The notes below the pieces were generated by a model, which saw only the letters and a program-made list of their open reading frames with translations, made no database searches and had not been told where the DNA came from. From Candidatus Aalborgicola bjergmarkensis (GTDB taxonomy: Bacteria; Pseudomonadota; Gammaproteobacteria; Burkholderiales; Burkholderiaceae_C): 39,347 nucleotides of DNA. Position numbers and translations under genes: made by a program. Shown here piece by piece: positions 34,569 through 39,347 of the stretch; position 1 is the stretch's first letter, and each line of letters starts with the position of its first letter. The DNA lies in contig JADJFE010000019.1 in assembly GCA_016708725.1 (NCBI GenBank), positions 1-39,347 on the forward strand, in the 5' to 3' direction.

Positions 34569-35028
34569 GGTGTGCTTCCTTGTGTGGGGTTGAACGACGG
34601 ATGCGACGGCGTAAAAAGTCGATACGCACAAATTCAGCGCAGCTGCTTTGACAGAAATGACACTGCCAGAGCCGCTGTGGCACATCGACTTTGATTGCAC
34701 TCACATCCGCGTCCAGTAGAGCAAATGCTGTGGGGGGTGGGGAACCCTGATGCGTCACTTTTTTGTGTTTTGCCCTCCAGCGCTGCTGTCGCCGAGCATG
34801 GGCGTGGCGACCACGTCTGCTACTTTGGTAGCGTTTTCCTGCCTCGCGTACGCAGCGTGCCCGCTGTGTCGATGCACAGTCTTTGCAGTAGCGATTACCA
34901 CGATCACAACGGCTGCATATGAGCACCAGGATGCTGCAACGAGCACACAAGTAACGCCTTGCGGGAGGTTCCATCGCCAAAAGTGGCCGACGGGGTTGGG
35001 CTGGACAATGCCTAGAGTTTCGTGACAT
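34552..35028 (-). CDS. Cys-rich passenger protein upstream of istA
   Basis: This 158-residue basic protein has two CxxC pairs (YLCARCSILVLICSRC) and further Cys residues (CKDC, CHFCQSSC), suggesting zinc ribbons. An Arg-rich segment (RYQSSRRGRHAHARRQQRWRAKHKKVTHQG) follows. I have the impression that similar frames accompany other IS21-type elements in Burkholderiales and Pseudomonas, but cannot verify this. Its 3' end overlaps the istA start by 17 bases, so translation may be coupled. The ATG at 34974 is an alternative start. Its function is unknown. Confidence 0.6.
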   Translation of the reverse strand: MSRNSRHCPAQPRRPLLAMEPPARRYLCARCSILVLICSRCDRGNRYCKDCASTQRARCVREAGKRYQSSRRGRHAHARRQQRWRAKHKKVTHQGSPPPTAFALLDADVSAIKVDVPQRLWQCHFCQSSCAEFVRIDFLRRRIRRSTPHKEAHHARDP

Positions 35029-35636
35029 ACTGACACTGGCAACGTCGCCCTCCGGGCTCGGGGCACGACATCGGTTTGAACTTTCGACGTTATTGGCTGA
35101 TGTCGTGCCTGCTTCGAGCTTTTACGGCAAGCTCGTTTCTACCCTCCCGGATTGCTTGGCTAGTGCATCCCAAGCCTTGCCTCAAACGCAAATCACAACA
35201 CCACATCCCGGAGAATTGCGCCGCTACGCCATGGGGGTCTTGAACCGCCCTTCGGGCTCCTCAGCCCCCATGGCGTGCAAATCCGTAGTTCTGCGCAATA
35301 CCTCTGCCGCCAGATTGACGCGCATTCCGGCAGCCATTCACACTGGTGTTTCGTTACGGCGGAGAGGAATTCGCCGCCGTCCTGAGCAACGCCAACCTGC
35401 GTATCGCCCTGCAGATCGGCGAACGCATTCGCGCATTGGTCGAAAAAACCGCTTTCCTCTGGAAAACCAGCACATCTCCGTCACGATCAGCATTGGCGTC
35501 GCCCTGGCGACGGGTAGCGAGTCGGATAGTCTGGCACTCATCCAGTCCGCCGATGCCGCGCTATATCAGGCCAAGGAAAGGGGATGGAATCGGGTGGTGG
35601 CGGGCTGATCACCACGAATGATAGGTAAACCTGTTC

Positions 35637-35689
35637 TGAGGATGGGTCAGGATGCGATACTTGGGGTCGTGCGGTTGGATTTCCTATCC
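35637..35689 (+). repeat. Dispersed repeat of about 53 bp, copy C
   Basis: This third copy of the family (GAGGATGGGTCAGGATGCGATACTTGG... to TTCCTATCC) lies 29 bp after the stop of the GGDEF remnant. It matches copy A nearly base for base on the opposite strand. The 35690-35785 stretch shows only the ribosome site of the next gene. Confidence 0.85.
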
Positions 35690-35785
35690 GCTGAAACAAA
35701 CGGCTTGGAGTGATCGGTGATGACTTGAGGGCGGCCAACTCAGGTCCAGCCACGGGCGTCAGATTACACGAAGGAGGCGAGAGAC

Positions 35786-38127
35786 ATGAGTCACACTAAA
35801 AGGGCCGTAGTGGAGCATATCGGCTACTTCGGGCAAGTAGTTACTGAAGGCTCACTGCGTGCGGGCCGATTCCGTATCACTTCACCTTGAATTCCCGGTA
35901 GGCATCCAGATGGACGCCTACAGCAACCTATGGGTTTGCGATACGGGAAACAACCGAATCATTGTTTTTGATGCAGAATTGAACACGATTGTGCACGTAC
36001 TGAGTGGTATCGGTACGAAAGCCGACTCGGACCGATTCTTGTTGCCCTTTCATTTGTGCCGCCATCCAATCAGGAATTGGATGTATTGCACGGACCTCGG
36101 CAATGGCCGTGTCGTCGTTTTTGAATATGACCGTACTCGCGTGCAATATGTCATGTCATTTGGTGGAAATACAGATTCGCGTAATCTGAAAAACGAAGAC
36201 TTCACGCCGCTATCGGACCCGAACGGGATAACCGTCGTCAAGGAGAGCGACGGGAGTGTTTCCGTCTTTGTCTGCGATGAGTTCAACTACTGCAAAACCG
36301 ACTTCGTTCAGAGAAACCGGTGTCTGAAGTTCACCGAGGACGGAAGATATCTCTACGACTTCAGGGGAATTCGAGACCAGCAATCGCGAACACAGCATGA
36401 TCTTATCTGGCCTCAGGGAATTGGATCGGATTCGAAGGGAAACATCTACCTTGCCAACACAGGGGGTTATGAGGTTTTGAAATTCAACGCATCGCTGGCG
36501 CGCCCTGGTGTTGGCGATGATTGTTATCTGATTGCAGACAACGAACCTGTCTTGCTACACAGCTACGGCGCCCCATCTGGGGTCGGACAGCAAAGCGTCA
36601 TGCGTTCGGTGTCGGTCATTGGCGACCTCGTGTTTGTTCCAGACTACGTCGGTAGCAACCATCTCGGTTTATGGCACCGATAACAGACCAAGAACGAACA
36701 TCGGCGGCATTTATCCATTATGGAATCATGCAGCAACCATACGCCCACGTACCGCGCAGGACTGGATTTATGACCGATCAGAAGATTTTGTTCTGGCGAA
36801 CCCTTACCAAGTGTGCGGTGGTGAGGAAGAGGGTATTTATTTCGTAACCGAACCTTATCTTTCCAGCGTAACCAAATTAAGAATTGCTTCTTTTGACGCT
36901 CCAGACACAAGCGCTGAATTGGTTACGATCATTGGTAATCGAAGAGACAACGGGGATCGAAAGAACACCGCAGCATCTCAATTCAATTGTGTCACGGCTG
37001 TCATAGGGATCGAGCGCAAGGAATGTCCGCCATCAACCGAGGCTTATGAGGCTAGGGCAGGTCATGGCAAGCCAAACACCGAGGGCTTGGAGGTGGCAGC
37101 TTCTGACCGGGGGGTCTTGTTCGATACGATATCCAATAGCCTTGCTGACCGTGCTGAGCCTTCCTTACCGTCTCTGGGTATGGATCCCTATTCAAGAGCG
37201 CAACTGATGAACTGGTCAGCAAACTTGACGAAGAGTTGCTGATTCTCGATATGGGTAATTGGCGGTTAAAGACTTATCGGGAGCATGACGACAAGTTCAA
37301 GGACGTCACCAATTGGATGATGGGGTACTTCATTCCTGGAAATACGGCTCTGGCGGTTTATCGTCCCGACCGGCCCATGCTGGGACAAATATGTCCAGGA
37401 ACACCGCTCGTCTTTATGACCAAATTTCAGCCTTCGGTCGATAAGCATATATCAGTCCGATTTGCTCGGCATGCTGGTCAATTACGGCGTACCTTTTTGG
37501 AATGTCGGTGAATTGGGTGTCCAACGCCATTCGGTCCGCAAGGAATTGCCGTCAATGATCAGGGCGAGATATTTGTCGCCGACTCCCTTGGTCACCGGGT
37601 CGTGAAGTGGCGTCTGTTACAGACAGGTCTGCCAGTGTTTTGCAAGCAGTTCAGTTGGCGAAAAGGGACGGATGCCGATTTCACGCCGAGCGATATTGCC
37701 TATGGATGACAAGGGGCGCCACCTGTCCGTTTCGGATCAGTTTAATAACTGCATCCGGGTGTTCGACGCCGAGGAGACTGTCTGTGGGAGTTGTGGCAGA
37801 AAAGGATATTGGCATCCCGACATCAACTCGACCATGTACGACAATTTCCTGCTTCCAGCCAGTGTCTGCATCGACAATGACCCTGATTTGTTAGCGATCT
37901 GGTTAATCGGGCAATCAAGGTGTTCAAGATCAGGAAACGACGCTTGGGTTTGTCGTGGGGCTGGTGTCGTTCAAGAAACATCCGAAGAAGGCGGCCTATG
38001 GATGCCGTTTTATATTTACGCCCGTAACGGCGAGGTTTTACCCGACTGTACCTACAATGTGGTGAACTTATTTCGCTATACAACGACGAGCCAGCGTAAA
38101 GCCGGACCCATGTCGGCTCAGGAATGA
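35786..38127 (+). pseudogene. NHL-repeat beta-propeller protein, multiple frameshifts
   Basis: The original start is ATG 35786, with a strong AAGGAGG eight bases upstream. The opening frame ends after 34 codons, and the reading continues in others. Segments are EFPVGIQMDAYSNLWVCDTG with NNRIIVFDAELN; WPQGIGSDSKGNIYLANTGG; ISVYGTDNRPRTNIGG; LLILDMGNWRLKTY; FGPQGIAVNDQGEIFVADSL with GHRVVKW; and SDQFNNCIRVFDA. These are NHL blades (xxGIAVxxxGxIYVADxxNxRVxxF). At least five frame changes occur over about 2.3 kb. The parent protein would have had about 780 residues; no signal peptide is evident. It converges on the kinase pseudogene with a 25-bp gap. Confidence 0.85.
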
Positions 38128-38152
38128 GGGAGTACATGCGTGCCCCTCTACC

Positions 38153-39347
38153 TTATGGCAGAAAGATGGAGAAGGTTCGAGCCGGCGCCGACCTTACTTT
38201 CGACTTCAATGCGTCCCCCGTAGCTTGTCCGCAATCTTTTGACGATATCAGAGGCCCGAAACCGGCTTTTTTGCTTCGCCAAGGTGGGCGAGTCGTAAAA
38301 GAATGGCTCGAAGATGCGTCCTCGGATTTCGTCGGGAGTTGCCGCTGCGAGTCAGTGACAGGATACCACGGCCTCGTTGCCAATCTGCTTCGGGCCGATA
38401 GTGTAGCTTGCCCTTGTAGCCCATTGCTTGCAAAGCGTTGTGATCAGGTGCGTCCAGACTTCCTTCAACTCATCCAGCAGGCGGCGCAGCGCGGAACATT
38501 CTCATACTGGAGGATAACTTCAGCCCTCGCTTGAGGTTGATTCGAATACACCGACAAGACGAATTCGATACCTTCCTTAGGATTGGCGTCGCTCATTTCA
38601 CCGATTGAATCGGCCTGCGGAAGGACCTGAGTGTGGTGACGATCTTGGATATACGATCCACAGCGGTGTGGATATTTCTCGTACTGTCAATGATCGAGCC
38701 TATGCTATTTGCTGTATCCATGGTGAAGTCGGCTTCACGGTGCTGCAGTGGGGAGATAGTTTGCAATGGCAGATTGGCTCCTAATTTCACAAAATTTTTG
38801 CTTTTTGTCCGCATCTTCGACATGGTCTTAAGTTCTCTCGCAGTTTCGTCTAAGCGTCCTTTCCTCTGGTACTCGGTGGGCTTTGGGTGCCGTGGCCTGG
38901 CCTAACCAGTTGAGTGAATAAACCACGGGAGGTTGCGTTTCGAGAATCTCGAACAGTTTTTGGTATGTTGATCAGTGCCTCTTCAGGCGCAGCAGAGATG
39001 TTTTCGCCGCTGGACTTGAAGGCGCACCGATGGGGTATTGATTTCGTGTGCCACATTCGCGACAAGTTGGCCGAGCGGGGGCCATTTTCTCAGATTGAAT
39101 CAGTTGCGCTTGCGTGGCGCGCAAGTCGGTCAGGAAGTGGTTCCGGATTGCAGGCCGTTCTTGCCTGAACCAATAGGTGGAAGGTGGTTATGAATTCACA
39201 GAATTCTCGATGGCGATTGCCGCATTTGAGATGTCAGCAGATTGAACGCGCATTCTGTCGACCGTAAACGCGTCAGATGCTAAATTATTTTCGAGGTAGA
39301 AATTCCCGCCAGCTTACCTTTATGCGTCAAGGCGGGCACAACACGGA
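38153..39347 (-). pseudogene. GAF-domain sensor histidine kinase, frameshifted, runs off the window
   Basis: On the reverse strand from the window edge, GAF text (THKGKLAGI, then FYLENNLASDAFTVDRMRV and AAIAIENS) leads into LRATQAQLIQSEKMA. Next come LGQLVANVAHEINTP (phospho-acceptor His), AFKSSGENI, DRISKIVTTLRSF, NALQAMGYKGKL, GRIFEPFF, SDIVKRL, GGRIEVESKVGAG and the end FSIFLP at 38153. These are the landmarks of a GAF-coupled kinase such as occur at the end of large serine kinase/ATPase/histidine kinase fusions. They lie in several frames, so it is a pseudogene. The G2 box (GSGLGL) is damaged. Confidence 0.85.

Larger units (their letters stand above)
31961..35342 (-). mobile_element. IS21-family element, about 3.4 kb, with 5-bp target duplication
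   Basis: CTGGT precedes the left end (31956-31960) and follows the right end (35343-35347), and joining these restores the GGDEF reading frame. The ends start TGT and finish ACA. The first 36 bp of each end match in inverted orientation over GGCTG, GCGCG, AAT and TGGCGG. The cargo on the reverse strand is a Cys-rich frame, istA, istB and a 78-codon frame. The element is longer than the usual 2-2.5 kb. Its right 300 bp is non-coding, with a CGCCATGGGGG/CCCCCATGGCG hairpin at 35227-35277. Confidence 0.88.
30279..35608 (+). pseudogene. HDOD-receiver-GGDEF signalling gene interrupted by an IS21 element
   Basis: The 5' part (30279-31960) encodes an HDOD domain (about 20-270), a receiver-like domain (about 330-460, with Asp385 in IVITDLSMPF and Lys437 in LLKPLN) and the start of GGDEF (LTDALTQLPNRRNGL, MLDIDHFKKINDGYGHAAGD). 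At ...SRSEDLV the frame enters the IS and stops at 32072. After the IS, 35343 resumes with VFRYGGEEFAAVL, the active-site loop (GGEEF), and the domain ends at 35608 (SADAALYQAKERGWNRV). A further frameshift near 35460 separates GGEEF from the last segment. The cyclase is therefore lost. A truncated HDOD-receiver protein could still be made. Confidence 0.92.

Noticed and set aside
38124..38534. 136-codon forward frame after the NHL gene
   Set aside because: It is antisense to the kinase pseudogene, whose motifs (FEPFF, GGRIEVESKVG, FSIFLP) are clear on the reverse strand.

Overview
The window looks like a chromosomal segment of a betaproteobacterium of the order Burkholderiales, probably Comamonadaceae close to Rhodoferax. 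This is inferred from the large fused PurL, IspB beside a tRNA-Pro, many GGDEF/EAL/HDOD signalling genes, and hairpin repeats of a kind I associate with that group. No database search was possible.

Layout. (1) 1-2.1 kb: the tail of a probable alpha/beta hydrolase, a class V aminotransferase, and a reverse-strand flavin reductase. (2) 2.4-9.1 kb: complete purL (TTG start); a tightly coupled ATPase + DUF4276-like gene pair resembling two-gene phage-defence modules; and a decayed second copy of purL's 3' half with two internal deletions at short microhomologies. The pair is therefore bracketed by purL sequence. (3) 9.1-10.2 kb: ispB, tRNA-Pro(CGG) and its terminator. (4) 10.2-17.9 kb: a decayed P4-type integrative element in the tRNA-Pro 3' end. 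It holds a tyrosine integrase, 10-bp repeats near both ends (candidate integrase arm sites), GTGGGAACA iteron clusters near both ends, two arrays of a 38-bp tandem repeat, a HigB/HigA-like toxin-antitoxin pair whose antitoxin is fused to a metallopeptidase domain, a truncated and frameshifted DUF927 primase-helicase, and an IS1182-type transposase remnant.

(5) 17.9-24.5 kb: a compact reverse-strand operon HDOD > PAS-PAS-GGDEF-EAL > rsuA > EI24 membrane protein, and a divergent sensor histidine kinase. (6) 24.5-26.3 kb: an array of 49-bp double-hairpin repeats split by an IS4-family element with a 10-bp target duplication. (7) 26.4-30.2 kb: a reverse-strand PKD-domain lipoprotein, then a MazE/MazF-type pair lying between two same-orientation 210-bp hairpin elements. 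(8) 30.3-35.7 kb: an HDOD-receiver-GGDEF gene cut in its GGDEF domain by a 3.4-kb decayed IS21-family element with matched terminal repeats and a 5-bp target duplication. (9) 35.8-39.3 kb: two convergent pseudogenes, an NHL-repeat protein and a GAF-histidine kinase.

The core genes (purL, ispB, rsuA and the signalling operon) are intact, while most mobile genes carry frameshifts. The most unusual items are the purL-bracketed ATPase/DUF4276 pair, the P4-like replicon relic with its 38-bp repeats, and the 210-bp hairpin family, a relative of which lies in frame inside purL.
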